Numbered from the stretch's first letter, positions 1 to 8,313 are shown. The stretch is DNA of 64,000 nt from JAUIEH01 sp964483375 (GCA_964483375.1 CAZABJ010000001.1:114654-178653), one strand, 5' to 3'. Numbers and translations are program-made. Notes: a model not told the origin generated them from the letters alone.

Positions 1-722
1 CGCCCGCCGCCTCCAATGCTGGCGCGACCCCGCCCGTGCTGCTCATGCCGCATGGCGGTCCGTGGGCGCGCGATTACCTGCAGTTTGATTGGCTCGCTCA
101 GTTCTTCGCCAGTCGAGGCTATGTCGTTCTTCAGCCGAACTTCCGCGGCTCCACCGGCTATGGGGCGGCGTTCGAACGCGCTGGCGACGGCGAGTTCGGC
201 GGGGTGATGATCGACGATATGATTGACGGCGTGCGCGCGCTGATCGCCCAAGGCGGCGTGGACGCCGAGCGCGTCGGGGTGATTGGCGCCAGTTATGGCG
301 GCTACGCTGCGCTCATGGTCGCGCGCCGGGCGCCGGAATTCGCCGACGTGGCAATCGCTGTCAATCCAGTTACCGATTTGCCGACGCTTATTGCCGATGT
401 CCGCGCACAAGCGGGGAGCCGCTCGATCTTCATTGACGTGTATGAGCGTATGATGAGCGACAGGTTCGAAGGCCGGACCGAAGAGTTCTCACCGGCGCGA
501 AACGCAGGCGAAATTCGTTCGCCCGTGCTCTTGTTGCACAGTGAGAACGACACCACCGCTCCTTACGAACAGTCGGTGATGATGGAGCGCGCGCTGAGTG
601 AGACCGGCGGATCAGTGCGCTTTGTCACCATGCTCGGCGACGATCACTATCTCGCCGAATCCGCCAGCCGTCTCCAACTTCTGCGCGAGGCCGAAGCGTT
701 CCTCGCCGCGCATATGCCATAG
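1..722 (+). CDS. S9 family peptidase (prolyl oligopeptidase-like), C-terminal part
   Basis: This is the C-terminal alpha/beta-hydrolase domain of a serine peptidase. The reading frame is open from the window edge, so the start and the beta-propeller part lie upstream. The full catalytic triad is visible. The nucleophile serine is in GASYGG (Ser codon 291-293), the acid is the Asp of SENDTTAP (549-551), and the histidine is in GDDHYL (645-647). The oxyanion motif PHGGP lies near the start of the visible part. The domain closely resembles the C-terminus of the secreted S9 enzyme at 28473-30398 (same LQPNFRGS and GASYGGYAA stretches), so the two are paralogues. The likely role is hydrolysis of short peptides, probably in the periplasm, but the export signal is outside the window. 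It converges on the exonuclease gene, with a GC-rich hairpin between them. Confidence 0.9.
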   Translation, partial: PAASNAGATPPVLLMPHGGPWARDYLQFDWLAQFFASRGYVVLQPNFRGSTGYGAAFERAGDGEFGGVMIDDMIDGVRALIAQGGVDAERVGVIGASYGGYAALMVARRAPEFADVAIAVNPVTDLPTLIADVRAQAGSRSIFIDVYERMMSDRFEGRTEEFSPARNAGEIRSPVLLLHSENDTTAPYEQSVMMERALSETGGSVRFVTMLGDDHYLAESASRLQLLREAEAFLAAHMP

Positions 723-730
723 GCTGAGCG

Positions 731-778
731 CCGCGCCCCGTTCCTCGGCGTCTAGCGCGCTTGGGGCGCGGGGCGCGG
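731..778. terminator. GC-rich hairpin between convergent genes
   Basis: The ten bases at 731-740 (CCGCGCCCCG) are the exact reverse complement of those at 769-778, with a 28-base loop. The hairpin fills the gap between the stops of the S9 peptidase (+) and the exonuclease (-). There is no T tract, so its role as a bidirectional terminator is inferred from placement. Confidence 0.45.
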
Positions 779-1792
779 TCAGTCCCCCTCATCCTCATAG
801 CCGACCAGCGACAGCGGCCGGGCGGCGAGGCCGTTGAGTTCGGCCCAGCGGACAAGCGCGTCTTCGCGGCCGTGGGTGACCCAGAGCTCCTCGGGGCGGA
901 TGTCCTGGACCGTCTGGGTCAACTCGTCCCAATCGGCGTGGTCGGAAATGACCAGCGGCAGCTCGACGCCCCGCTGCTTGGCGCGCTGGCGCACCCGCAT
1001 CCAGCCCGAGGCGAAGCACGCGATGGGATCGGGGAAGCGCCGCGCCCAGGCGTCGGCGAACGAAGACGGCGGCGCCACCACGACCGCGCCGGCGAAGTCC
1101 CCCTTCTTGCCCCGCTCCACGGTGGCGGAGGCGAGGGGCCCCAAAGCCACGCCAAGGGTCTCGTAAAGCGCGCAGAGCTTCGCCGCCGCGCCGTGGATAT
1201 AGATGGTCTCCCCATAGCCCGCCTCGCGCAGAAGCTTGATGACCCGCTGGGCTTTGCCGAGCGAGTAAGCGCCCACCAGATGCGCGCGGTCGGGATTGCG
1301 AGCGAGCGATTTCATAAGCTTGTCGATTTCCGCGTCCGGCTCAGGATGGCGAAAGACCGGCAGAGCGAAGGTGGCCTCGCTCACATAGACATGGCAGCGC
1401 GGGACCTCGAACGGGGCGCAGGTCGGGTCGGGTCGACGCTTATAGTCGCCCGACACCGCGATGGTGAGCCCTTTATGGCTGACAACGGCTTGGGCCGAAC
1501 CCAGCACATGGCCGGCCGACACAAAGCTGACCGACACGCCGTCGAGGCTGACCGTCTCGCCAAGCGCCAAGGGCTGTCGGCTCCGGCAGAAAGTCTCGCC
1601 GTAACGCGCCGCCATAATGGCGAGGGTTTCCGGGGTGGCGAGCACGGCCGCATGCCCGGCGCGGGCATGGTCGGCGTGGCCGTGGGTGATGACCGCTCGG
1701 TCCACCGCGCGGACGGGGTCGACGTAAAAGTCGCCGGGCGGGCAATAGAGCCCCGCCGGGGTGGGATGAAGGAGCTCGTCAGGCGTGCGCAT
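779..1792 (-). CDS. Ligase-associated DNA exonuclease (metallo-beta-lactamase fold)
   Basis: A 337-residue protein of the MBL-fold exonuclease family that usually sits in a DNA repair operon with an ATP-dependent ligase, an Lhr-type helicase and the PdeM phosphoesterase. The metal-binding motif HGHADH is at residues 37-42, with further metal-ligand candidates at His95 (AGH) and Asp116 (SGDY). The frame stays open upstream to about 1939, but the family N-terminus (MRTPDELLHPTPAGLY) starts at 1792, so I chose that start. The helicase and PdeM partners are in this window at 8314-10911 and 11633-12349, but no ligase gene is next to this one: its downstream neighbour is the convergent S9 peptidase. 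Family assignment is firm; the repair role is known for the family and inferred here. Confidence 0.9.
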   Translation of the reverse strand: MRTPDELLHPTPAGLYCPPGDFYVDPVRAVDRAVITHGHADHARAGHAAVLATPETLAIMAARYGETFCRSRQPLALGETVSLDGVSVSFVSAGHVLGSAQAVVSHKGLTIAVSGDYKRRPDPTCAPFEVPRCHVYVSEATFALPVFRHPEPDAEIDKLMKSLARNPDRAHLVGAYSLGKAQRVIKLLREAGYGETIYIHGAAAKLCALYETLGVALGPLASATVERGKKGDFAGAVVVAPPSSFADAWARRFPDPIACFASGWMRVRQRAKQRGVELPLVISDHADWDELTQTVQDIRPEELWVTHGREDALVRWAELNGLAARPLSLVGYEDEGD

Positions 1793-2210
1793 GGACCGGA
1801 GAGTTGAGCGTTTGGACCGGCCGTTCAAGCCGGGCGGCTGGGGGCCGAGCTCAGTCTTGCCGGCTCGCTTGGGCGCGACGCGGAGAGTGACCATTCGCCG
1901 ATCACAAAAAGGGACGAACAGCCGGGGTTTACGCCTCAAGGGAGGCGTGGTGCGCGAGCCTGGCGAACCAGGCTTGCAAATTTGTTCGCTTTCACACTCT
2001 GCAGTGAAGCGGCCCCAAGGGGCGGAACCATGCGCGCTTTCACCGCGCCAGTCCTCGGGCGCACCATGCCTTGCCCCGTCTGCGACCAGAGACGCCGACC
2101 CCTCAGTTTTTCGGTTAATGCGCCAAAGAGGGGCGGGGTGACGATTGCCCTATTCCCGCCCAAGCGCGATGCTGTGGTCAGGCGGGACGCCGTTTGACAG
2201 GGGAAGCATT
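1793..2210. other. Gene-free divergent region with tandem hairpins; candidate structured RNA
   Basis: This 418-base stretch between the exonuclease (-) and lysozyme (+) genes holds no convincing gene. It has a run of hairpins. The first is at 1931-1948 (7-bp stem, AAGG loop). The second is at 1954-1977 (10-bp stem with one G.U pair, CGAA loop). Shorter ones follow: CACT/AGTG, then GCCCC/GGGGC near 2014-2026. A run of five Ts lies at 2107-2111. This would fit a small RNA of about 180 bases on the plus strand, or the long 5' leader of the exonuclease gene on the minus strand. No promoter is clear, so this is only a candidate. Confidence 0.3.
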
Positions 2211-2894
2211 ATGACACATCGCGATGATACGCGGCGAGATCGCCGCGCCGCACGAGGGCTGTCGCGCCGCGTGGTCTTGGCTGGCGCGCCTTTGGCCACG
2301 GCCTTCGCCGCGGGCTGCGCCACGCGGGAAGAACCGCGGGACATCGGCTCCACCGACCGGATTACGAGCCAAAGCGGGCTCGACCTTATCGCCGAGTTCG
2401 AAGGCTGGGTCCCCCGCGCCTATAACGACCCGGTCGGCTATTGCACCATCGGTTTCGGCCATCTCATCCAGCGCAGCCCCTGCGATGATTCCATCCCTGA
2501 AGAATTTAAGGGCGAAATCACCCGCGAGCGTGGGTTCGAGCTTATGCGGGGCCACCTTGTCGGGGTGGAGACGACTATCAAGGGTTCCGTCGAATACGCC
2601 ACCCTGCAGCACCAGTTCGATGCGCTATCGAGCTTCATCTACAATATTGGCGACACGAACTTCCGCAATTCCACGTTGTTGGCGAAGCTCAATGTCGGCG
2701 ATTTGGTCGGCGTGAGCCTTGAGTGGCCGCGCTGGCGCTTCGCGGCGGGCCAAGAACTGCCAGGGCTCGTGCGCCGCCGGGAAGCAGAACTCGACATGTT
2801 CTTTGACGGCGCGCGTCCGGTGCAAGCCGCTGCGGCGGCCGTGCGTTCAGGGACTATCGACCTGTCGCCCATCGACATCGTTTACGGCGAGTAG
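2211..2894 (+). CDS. Lysozyme, GH24 family, probable Tat-exported lipoprotein
   Basis: A 227-residue muramidase cleaving the MurNAc-GlcNAc bond of peptidoglycan. The T4-lysozyme triad is intact with exact spacing: Glu64, Asp73 and Thr79 in EGWVPRAYND-PVGYCTIGFGH. The N-terminus has a twin arginine followed by a hydrophobic stretch (SRRVVLAGAPLATAFAAGC) and a cysteine at 36. This looks like a Tat signal with a lipobox-like AAGC, so the enzyme may be an envelope lipoprotein rather than a phage endolysin. There are no phage genes nearby. The start at 2211 is preceded by AGGGGAAG; an upstream in-frame start would add an unlikely arginine/proline-rich segment. The next gene is a secreted crystallin-like protein 67 bases downstream. 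Confidence 0.88.
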   Translation: MTHRDDTRRDRRAARGLSRRVVLAGAPLATAFAAGCATREEPRDIGSTDRITSQSGLDLIAEFEGWVPRAYNDPVGYCTIGFGHLIQRSPCDDSIPEEFKGEITRERGFELMRGHLVGVETTIKGSVEYATLQHQFDALSSFIYNIGDTNFRNSTLLAKLNVGDLVGVSLEWPRWRFAAGQELPGLVRRREAELDMFFDGARPVQAAAAAVRSGTIDLSPIDIVYGE

Positions 2895-2961
2895 CCGATC
2901 TCTGACCGGAGCGCCGCCTTATCCGCACGTCGCCGCTACGCAGAAACTTGGGGGGCGTTGA

Positions 2962-4050
2962 ATGTTGAAACAGCTCTGGCGGCTCGTCGCCGCGATCGGC
3001 GCGAGTGCGGCGTTGCACGGGGCGCCGGTCGCTGCGCAGGAGATCATTCTCTACGATTTCGAGGATTTTCAGGGCGGTTCGGTCCGGCTCACCGAAAGCG
3101 CTAGGGATTTGGACGACTTCGATTTCGACAACGACGCGGAGTCGATACGGGTCATCTCCGGGGTTTGGGAGATCTATCGAAACGACGATTTCGGCGTGAC
3201 GTCCAGCCGCCCCAGCATGGTCTTGCAGCCGGGCGACTATCGAAGCCTCGACGATATCGGCTTCCCCAATGATCGGCTGTCGTCGGTGCGGCGCCTTGAG
3301 GGCGCGGCGCCTGAACCGCCGCCGCCCAGCCCGCCGGCGCAAGGCGGCGGGGAGATCATCCTTTACGACTTCGAGGGCTTCGGCGGACGGTCGGTGCGTT
3401 TGACCGAGAACACGCCGGATCTCGATGCGATCGGCTTTGACAATGACGCCGAAGCGGTTCGCGTGGTCTCCGGCATATGGGAGTTGTTCCGCAATGCGGG
3501 CTACGGCGTGACGCCGAGCCGCCCAAGCATCACTCTGGGTCCGGGCGACTATCCGAGCCTGGAGGATTTGGGCTTTCCGGAGGACAGGCTTTCGGCGGTC
3601 CGGCTCGCTCAAGCCGAGCCCGGCGACCAGGACGCGGATTGCCAAGGGCCCTACCGCGTCGTCAATGGCGATCGCTGCGTGTGGTCGTGCGGCAGCGGAA
3701 CGCAGCCGGATTTCGCCCTCAATGAATGCGTTTGCCGGGAGGGCTTCAACGAAACCGGGGTCGACCAGTTCGGCCGTCGAGTATGCTCCATCATGTCCGA
3801 AATTCCCGTCGCTGGAGAGGAAGTGTGCTGCCTGCGCGGGAACGCCAGGGACTTGGTCGACGACCCGCAGGACTGCCTGAGCGTTGGCGGCCGCGTGATC
3901 GCGCAGAACCGGTGCGTCCCTGGCGGTGTCGACGTGGAGAACCGCGTCTGCTGCACCCGAGGCGATCGCGACTACTTGACCACCAGACGCAGATGTCGAC
4001 GCGATGGCGGACGGGTGGTTCCCGACGACCAATGCCTCCGCGAAAACTAA
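2962..4050 (+). CDS. Secreted beta/gamma-crystallin-like protein with Cys-rich tail
   Basis: A 362-residue exported protein. Residues 1-26 form a signal peptide ending in APVAAQ. Two homologous domains follow (about 27-113 and 131-216). Each begins IILYDFE and carries RPS..L.PGDY and DRLS.VR motifs typical of beta/gamma-crystallin folds, which often bind calcium. They are joined by a proline-rich linker. The C-terminal third is cysteine-rich: an EGF-like stretch (about 227-275), then two short repeats (about 288-318 and 329-358) that share VCC-x-RG, a spaced Cys, GGRV and a last Cys. Some relatives are annotated as peptidase inhibitor I36. The function is unknown; an envelope or extracellular binding role is inferred. 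It starts 67 bases after the lysozyme gene on the same strand. Confidence 0.75.
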   Translation: MLKQLWRLVAAIGASAALHGAPVAAQEIILYDFEDFQGGSVRLTESARDLDDFDFDNDAESIRVISGVWEIYRNDDFGVTSSRPSMVLQPGDYRSLDDIGFPNDRLSSVRRLEGAAPEPPPPSPPAQGGGEIILYDFEGFGGRSVRLTENTPDLDAIGFDNDAEAVRVVSGIWELFRNAGYGVTPSRPSITLGPGDYPSLEDLGFPEDRLSAVRLAQAEPGDQDADCQGPYRVVNGDRCVWSCGSGTQPDFALNECVCREGFNETGVDQFGRRVCSIMSEIPVAGEEVCCLRGNARDLVDDPQDCLSVGGRVIAQNRCVPGGVDVENRVCCTRGDRDYLTTRRRCRRDGGRVVPDDQCLREN

Positions 4051-4074
4051 GCAGCGGGAGCGGCTTGGCCGGGT

Positions 4075-4545
4075 TTAAGCGTCGGCGTCTGGACCCGGCC
4101 CGGTTTCAGCTGGGCTGGCGAGCAGTTTCTTCAGTGTGTTGAGAAGCTGCGTGCGCTCTTCCTGACTGACACAGAGCAGCATCTCCTCCACCACCTCCGC
4201 CAGCGCAGACCGGAACGCCGCCACAAGCGCTTGGCCGGTGTCGGTGAGCCGTATCAGCCAAACGCGACGGTCCTCGGGGCAGGCCGTCCGCACCAGAAGC
4301 CCCTTGCTTTCGAGCATTTGGACCACGCGCGTCATTTGTCCTTTGTCCCGCGCGAGCGCCTTCCCCAGTTCTTGAAGAGAAATCGGCGCGTTCTCTTCGA
4401 TCGTCATCAGGACCATACCGCCGAGCGGACCGACTTTCGCGTCGTCCGCCTTTACCGCTTTGGGGTGCAGGTCGACGTGAATGCGGCGCATCAGCCGGTC
4501 GATATGCAGGGCGAGAGTGAGGCTGTCGCTCAGCTGCGGCTCCAA
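4075..4545 (-). CDS. MarR family transcriptional regulator
   Basis: A 156-residue winged-helix repressor-type protein. Residues about 30-105 hold the HTH and wing (ISLQELGKALARDKGQMTRV recognition region, then VRTACPEDRRVWLIRLT). The chosen start is a TTG at 4545, because helix 1 of the family begins within the first ten residues. No in-frame ATG exists between it and the upstream stop. An internal ATG at residue 19 would remove helix 1. A perfect palindrome (4550-4562) lies directly before the start and may be its own operator. The gene is divergent from a small membrane protein gene that it may control. MarR proteins commonly sense phenolic or oxidising ligands; the ligand here is unknown. 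Confidence 0.88.
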   Translation of the reverse strand: MEPQLSDSLTLALHIDRLMRRIHVDLHPKAVKADDAKVGPLGGMVLMTIEENAPISLQELGKALARDKGQMTRVVQMLESKGLLVRTACPEDRRVWLIRLTDTGQALVAAFRSALAEVVEEMLLCVSQEERTQLLNTLKKLLASPAETGPGPDADA

Positions 4546-4549
4546 TTGG

Positions 4550-4562
4550 TTGACTTTGTCAA
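4550..4562. promoter_or_regulatory. Palindrome TTGAC-TTT-GTCAA, candidate MarR operator
   Basis: A perfect inverted repeat with 5-base arms and a 3-base centre, four bases upstream of the marR start codon and in the shared divergent region. Each strand also reads as a -35-like TTGAC. Autoregulation by the MarR protein is inferred from position. Confidence 0.45.
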
Positions 4563-4622
4563 ATAACTCGGCCGAAGATGCCGCGCGACCTCAACCGCGT
4601 GATCGCAGCGCGCAATACACTG

Positions 4623-4635
4623 TGTGGACTCCACA
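4623..4635. promoter_or_regulatory. Palindrome TGTGGA-C-TCCACA before small membrane gene
   Basis: A perfect 6+1+6 inverted repeat ending two bases before the ATG at 4638, where a ribosome-binding site would normally be; no Shine-Dalgarno sequence is visible. It could be an operator or a hairpin that hides the start. Confidence 0.3.
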
Positions 4636-4637
4636 GC

Positions 4638-5087
4638 ATGACCCAGACCCAAAGCATCGCCTTGAAGATCTCCGCCATCCTATGGGTGATTTGGGGGCTC
4701 GTTCACATGTTGGCCGGTTCCATTGTCCTCTTAGCTGACGCGACCGGCGGGTTTCAGGCGATCGCCGACGCCATCGACCCCGCGCTGCTCGAGCATGATT
4801 ACCACCCCGCCGTCGCCGGCGTTTTGAACCAGCATGGCTGGAACCTGGCCTGGGCGGGGCTCTTGACCGTCATCGGCGCCGTGTTCGTTTGGCGAGCGAA
4901 CGTTACCGCGATCTGGGTCACCGCCATGGTCGGCGGTCTGTTCGATGTCGGCTACTTCGTGTTCGTGGATTTACCCGGTTTCGTGCACTTTTTCCCCGGC
5001 ACGCTGATGACCATCGTTTCGGGATCAGCGATCGTGTTGAGCTTCTGGGTCTGGTGGTCCTCGCGGCAGGCGGGTCCTCAGAGCTGA
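4638..5087 (+). CDS. Small integral membrane protein of unknown function
   Basis: A 149-residue protein with about four hydrophobic segments: near residues 10-32, 65-83, 90-108 and 112-133. No family motif that I can name is present. The ATG at 4638 is chosen because the sequence turns hydrophobic soon after it (MTQTQSIALKISAILWVIWG). An in-frame ATG at 4578 would add 20 polar residues. The gene is divergent from marR, and the two palindromes between them suggest MarR control. It converges on the zinc peptidase gene. Confidence 0.7.
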   Translation: MTQTQSIALKISAILWVIWGLVHMLAGSIVLLADATGGFQAIADAIDPALLEHDYHPAVAGVLNQHGWNLAWAGLLTVIGAVFVWRANVTAIWVTAMVGGLFDVGYFVFVDLPGFVHFFPGTLMTIVSGSAIVLSFWVWWSSRQAGPQS

Positions 5088-5144
5088 GCCTGAAGAACCC
5101 GGCTAGGCGGGGGCTGGATCGCCTGCCGTCAGTCCCACTTGCTC

Positions 5145-5795
5145 CTAATAGGCGTACAGACAGCTTTCATACGGCGCGCCGCCGATGAAGTCGCGGATGC
5201 CGGAGATCACGGCGTTGATGCGCTGCTGAGGCGTGCCGTGATGGTTGGGATGCATAAAGTCGTAATCGCCGATGGCTTCGGCCATGTTCCGAATTTCATA
5301 GATATCGCTTTCATCGAACGTGACGTTCGGAATAGCGGCCAAGTAGTAGCCGGCCAAACAATCCGCCTCGAGCTCGTTTGACGGGGTGTCGGCGTTGTAA
5401 ATGCTGTAGGCCCGCTGCATGGCGTGGGCGTATTCATGCGCCACGACGTAAGCGAGCGCCGCATCACCCCATCGGTAGGCGAGCTGGGCGTCTTCCTGCG
5501 CGATATAGACGGTGTGGTTCATCGGGCAGTAGGCGCTTGAGGGCAGGGGGCCGCAGGGCGAGGATTGCCCGTAACGCGCCGGCCAGACGATGCTCGGCGT
5601 TGAGAAGTCCTCATGATACGTCTGCAGGCCTTCCGCCACCGCCCGAACCACCAGATCGGGGGTCAATTGGCCGCCGGGGCCGGGATCTGTCCACTCTCCG
5701 CTCGTGCCGGGACCTTTCTGAGCGAAGGCAGGACCGGCGAGAACCGAGGCGGACAAAAGGGATGCGGCGAACGCGCGGGACAGGGTGGCGAGCAT
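5145..5795 (-). CDS. Secreted zinc metallopeptidase (neutral zinc metallopeptidase-like)
   Basis: A 216-residue exported protein. Residues 1-25 form a signal peptide (AGPAFAQ). The zincin motif HEYAH is at 120-124, and a downstream ELEAD (141-145) provides the likely third ligand region, an arrangement seen in the YpfJ-type neutral zinc metallopeptidases. It also shares their C-terminal HHGTPQQR motif, which resembles the HGSxxQR block. The protein is shorter than typical YpfJ (about 290 residues). Its substrate is unknown, and the location is periplasmic or extracellular. It lies downstream of the prolyl oligopeptidase gene on the same strand, but a strong hairpin separates them, so it is probably transcribed on its own. 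Confidence 0.8.
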   Translation of the reverse strand: MLATLSRAFAASLLSASVLAGPAFAQKGPGTSGEWTDPGPGGQLTPDLVVRAVAEGLQTYHEDFSTPSIVWPARYGQSSPCGPLPSSAYCPMNHTVYIAQEDAQLAYRWGDAALAYVVAHEYAHAMQRAYSIYNADTPSNELEADCLAGYYLAAIPNVTFDESDIYEIRNMAEAIGDYDFMHPNHHGTPQQRINAVISGIRDFIGGAPYESCLYAY

Positions 5796-5876
5796 AAGAA
5801 AAGCCTTCGGTCGAGGCGCCGAGAAATCGGCCGATCAGCTGAACGTGACCTATTACGCCAGACCAATGCGACTGAA

Positions 5877-5908
5877 ATGCGCCCGTCCCGCGGCGGGGAC
5901 GGGCGCAT
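5877..5908 (-). terminator. Strong hairpin terminator after the prolyl oligopeptidase gene
   Basis: A perfect 13-bp inverted repeat (ATGCGCCCGTCCC and its complement) with a 6-base loop starts 13 bases after the peptidase stop. In the minus direction it is followed by TTTCAG, a short T tract. Confidence 0.7.
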
Positions 5909-5921
5909 CGCTCAAGCGCGT

Positions 5922-8117
5922 TTACTCAGACGCGCCGTAGTCGTCCTCGAGCACAAGGCCGGTGTGCTCAGCGATAAACGCCCACAGGTCGGCGAACTGC
6001 TCGATGGCCTTGCTGGTGGGCGTGCCCGCGCCGTGGCCCGCACGCGTTTCGACCCGGATCAGAACAGGGTCCGCGCCGGCGTGAGCGGCTTGCAGCCGGG
6101 CGATGTACTTGAAGCTGTGGCCGGGGACCACGCGATCGTCGGTGTCCGCGGTGGTGACGAGGGTCGCAGGGTAGTCAACGCCGTCCTCGATATTGTGATA
6201 CGGCGAGTATGCGAAGAGGTTTTCGAACTCTTCCACGCTGCCGTTGGGATCGCCGTAGTCGTCGGTCCAATACCGGCCCGCGGTGAATTGCGTGAAGCGA
6301 AGCATGTCCATCACGCCCACCGCCGGAAGCGCCGCGGCGAACAAGTCGGGACGTTGGTTGGCGACGGCGCCGACCAGAAGGCCGCCATTCGAGCCGCCGC
6401 GAATGGCGAGGTGCTCAGGCGAGGTGAAGCCTTCGGCGACGAGATATTCGCCCGCGGCGATGAAATCGTCGAAGACGTTTTGTTTGTTGAACAGCCGGCC
6501 CCCGTCGTGCCATTCCGCGCCGTATTCTCCGCCGCCGCGAATATTCGCCAGTGCGTAGACCCCGCCCATTTCCATCCAAGCCAGGTTCGCCACGGAGAAG
6601 CTTGGGTTGAGCGAAATGTTGAACCCGCCATAGCCGTAGAGCAGCGTCGGCGTGGTTCCGTCCAGCTGGGTGGAGCCGCGGCGATAGGCGATGAACATCG
6701 GCACGCGCGTGCCGTCTGCGCTTTCGTAGAAGCGCTGTTCAACGACGTAGTCTTCCGGGTCGAAGTCCACCTCGGACTGGCGGAAGACCGTGCTTTCCCC
6801 CGTCGTCACGTCGTAGCGATAAATGGTCGGGGGCTGGTTGAAGCTCGAGAACGAGTAGAACGTCTCAGGATCGTCGGCCTCGCCTTCAAAGCCGCCTGCT
6901 GAGCCGACGCCGGGAAGCGCGACTTCGCGGATGAGCGAGCCGTCCATCGCATGCACGAAAACCGCCGCGCGGGCGTCGACCAGGTATTCGACGATCAGAT
7001 GCCCGCCCACATAGGAGGCGTCGGTCAGACTGTTTTCCGTCTCGGGAATAAGTTCGACCCAGTTTTCGGGCTCGGGATTGTCGACGTCCATTGCGATGAC
7101 GCGGCTGAGGGGCGCGTCGCGATTGGTGGTGAAGTAGAAGGTCGAGCCGTCATTGCCGATGAAGCCGTAGTCGTTCTCGAAACCCTCCACGATGAGGCGC
7201 GGGGTTTGATCGTCGCTATTGCGGTCGATGACGGCGATCTCATAACGGTCGTCGGTGCCGCGCGACACGTAGATGACGGTGTAAGCCCCGTCATCGGTCT
7301 CAAATCCCGCAAAGCCTTCTTCCGGAGCCTCAGGGCGAGAATAGACCAACCGGTCCTCGCCCTGCGCCTCGCCGACCGCGTGGAAACGGACTTCGGCGTT
7401 GAAGTTCAGGCTTTGGAACTCCGCGCCTTCTTCAGGCTCAGGGAAGCGCTGGTAATAAAACCCCGAGCTGTCGGCGGCCCAGTTGACGCCGCTGAACTTC
7501 ACCCAGCGGATTTCATCCTCGAGCTCTTCGCCGGTCGCTAAGTCCAGCACGCGGATGATGCGCCAATCGGTGCCCCCGTCTTGGACGGAATAGGCGAGGT
7601 AGCGGCCGTCAGGGCTGGGGGACACCGCGGCGAGCGCGGTCGCGCCGTCGTCCGACCAAGCGTTGGGATCGATGATAAGCTCCGGCTCGGCGGCCAAATC
7701 GGTTTGGGCCAAGAGCACCGACTGGTCCTGCAAGCCGTCGTTGAAGCGGTAGAAATACCGCCCGCCTTCTTCGAACGGCAGCGAATAGCGCTCGTAGTTC
7801 CAAAGCTCTTCGAGACGCCCGCGGATGCGCTCGCGCTGCGGGAGGGTCTCGAGATAGCCGAAGGTCACCTCGTTTTGCGCTTCGACCCAGGCGGCGACCT
7901 CTTCGTCTTCGCGCACGTCGTTTTCGAGCCAACGATAGGGGTCAGCGACCACGGCGCCGAAATACTCGTCGGTTTGCTCAACCGCGCGCGTTTCAGGATA
8001 GGCGAAGGCCGCAGCGGCGGGGGAACCGCCCGCCAACGCATCGTCCTGCTGCGCCAGAGACGGCGCGCAAGCGACAGGGACGAGACAGCTGGCGATAAGA
8101 AGCGCGGTTCTGCGCAT
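5922..8117 (-). CDS. Prolyl oligopeptidase (S9A), exported
   Basis: A 731-residue serine peptidase that cleaves short peptides after proline. It has an N-terminal seven-blade propeller region (about residues 50-440) and a C-terminal alpha/beta-hydrolase domain. Ser576 lies in GGSNGG, the acid is in TDDRVVPGHS, and the histidine is in RAGHGAGTP, all matching the S9A signature. The start at 8117 is chosen because a signal-like segment follows (MRRTALLIASCLVPVACAPS) and a GGAGGG ribosome site precedes it. The open frame extends to 8513 but has no peptidase sequence there. Whether Cys17 is a lipoprotein site is unclear, since PVAC is not a good lipobox. The gene is divergent from the Lhr-type helicase and ends in a strong terminator. 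Confidence 0.93.
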   Translation of the reverse strand: MRRTALLIASCLVPVACAPSLAQQDDALAGGSPAAAAFAYPETRAVEQTDEYFGAVVADPYRWLENDVREDEEVAAWVEAQNEVTFGYLETLPQRERIRGRLEELWNYERYSLPFEEGGRYFYRFNDGLQDQSVLLAQTDLAAEPELIIDPNAWSDDGATALAAVSPSPDGRYLAYSVQDGGTDWRIIRVLDLATGEELEDEIRWVKFSGVNWAADSSGFYYQRFPEPEEGAEFQSLNFNAEVRFHAVGEAQGEDRLVYSRPEAPEEGFAGFETDDGAYTVIYVSRGTDDRYEIAVIDRNSDDQTPRLIVEGFENDYGFIGNDGSTFYFTTNRDAPLSRVIAMDVDNPEPENWVELIPETENSLTDASYVGGHLIVEYLVDARAAVFVHAMDGSLIREVALPGVGSAGGFEGEADDPETFYSFSSFNQPPTIYRYDVTTGESTVFRQSEVDFDPEDYVVEQRFYESADGTRVPMFIAYRRGSTQLDGTTPTLLYGYGGFNISLNPSFSVANLAWMEMGGVYALANIRGGGEYGAEWHDGGRLFNKQNVFDDFIAAGEYLVAEGFTSPEHLAIRGGSNGGLLVGAVANQRPDLFAAALPAVGVMDMLRFTQFTAGRYWTDDYGDPNGSVEEFENLFAYSPYHNIEDGVDYPATLVTTADTDDRVVPGHSFKYIARLQAAHAGADPVLIRVETRAGHGAGTPTSKAIEQFADLWAFIAEHTGLVLEDDYGASE

Positions 8118-8313
8118 GACGTAACCCTCCGGGACAAACACTCGTCGTTCGGAACCGGACATTAGGGGCGCGGATCGTTTTGGGGAAGCGTGCGCGGTCG
8201 CAGCGGGGACCGGTTGGGCAGGGGCAGAGCCAGTCGATGCGCTCTGTCGGCGTGAGGCCGGCGGTCGCGTGCGAGTTTCCATCGGGCGCGAGACACGCCA
8301 CATAGCCTGGGTC

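Noticed and set aside
761..1807. A 348-codon plus-strand open frame opposite the exonuclease gene
   Set aside because: No recognisable motif or ribosome site, and the minus-strand exonuclease carries the complete metal-binding motif set.
2068..2197. Short plus-strand frame starting MPCPVCDQRRRP in the gene-free gap
   Set aside because: Only one CPVC pair, no ribosome-binding site and no homologue that I recognise. It runs into the leader of the lysozyme gene, so I treat it as chance.
2211..2894. GH24 lysozyme as a prophage remnant
   Set aside because: No holin, tail, capsid or integrase genes nearby, and the protein carries its own Tat/lipobox-like leader, which phage endolysins normally lack.
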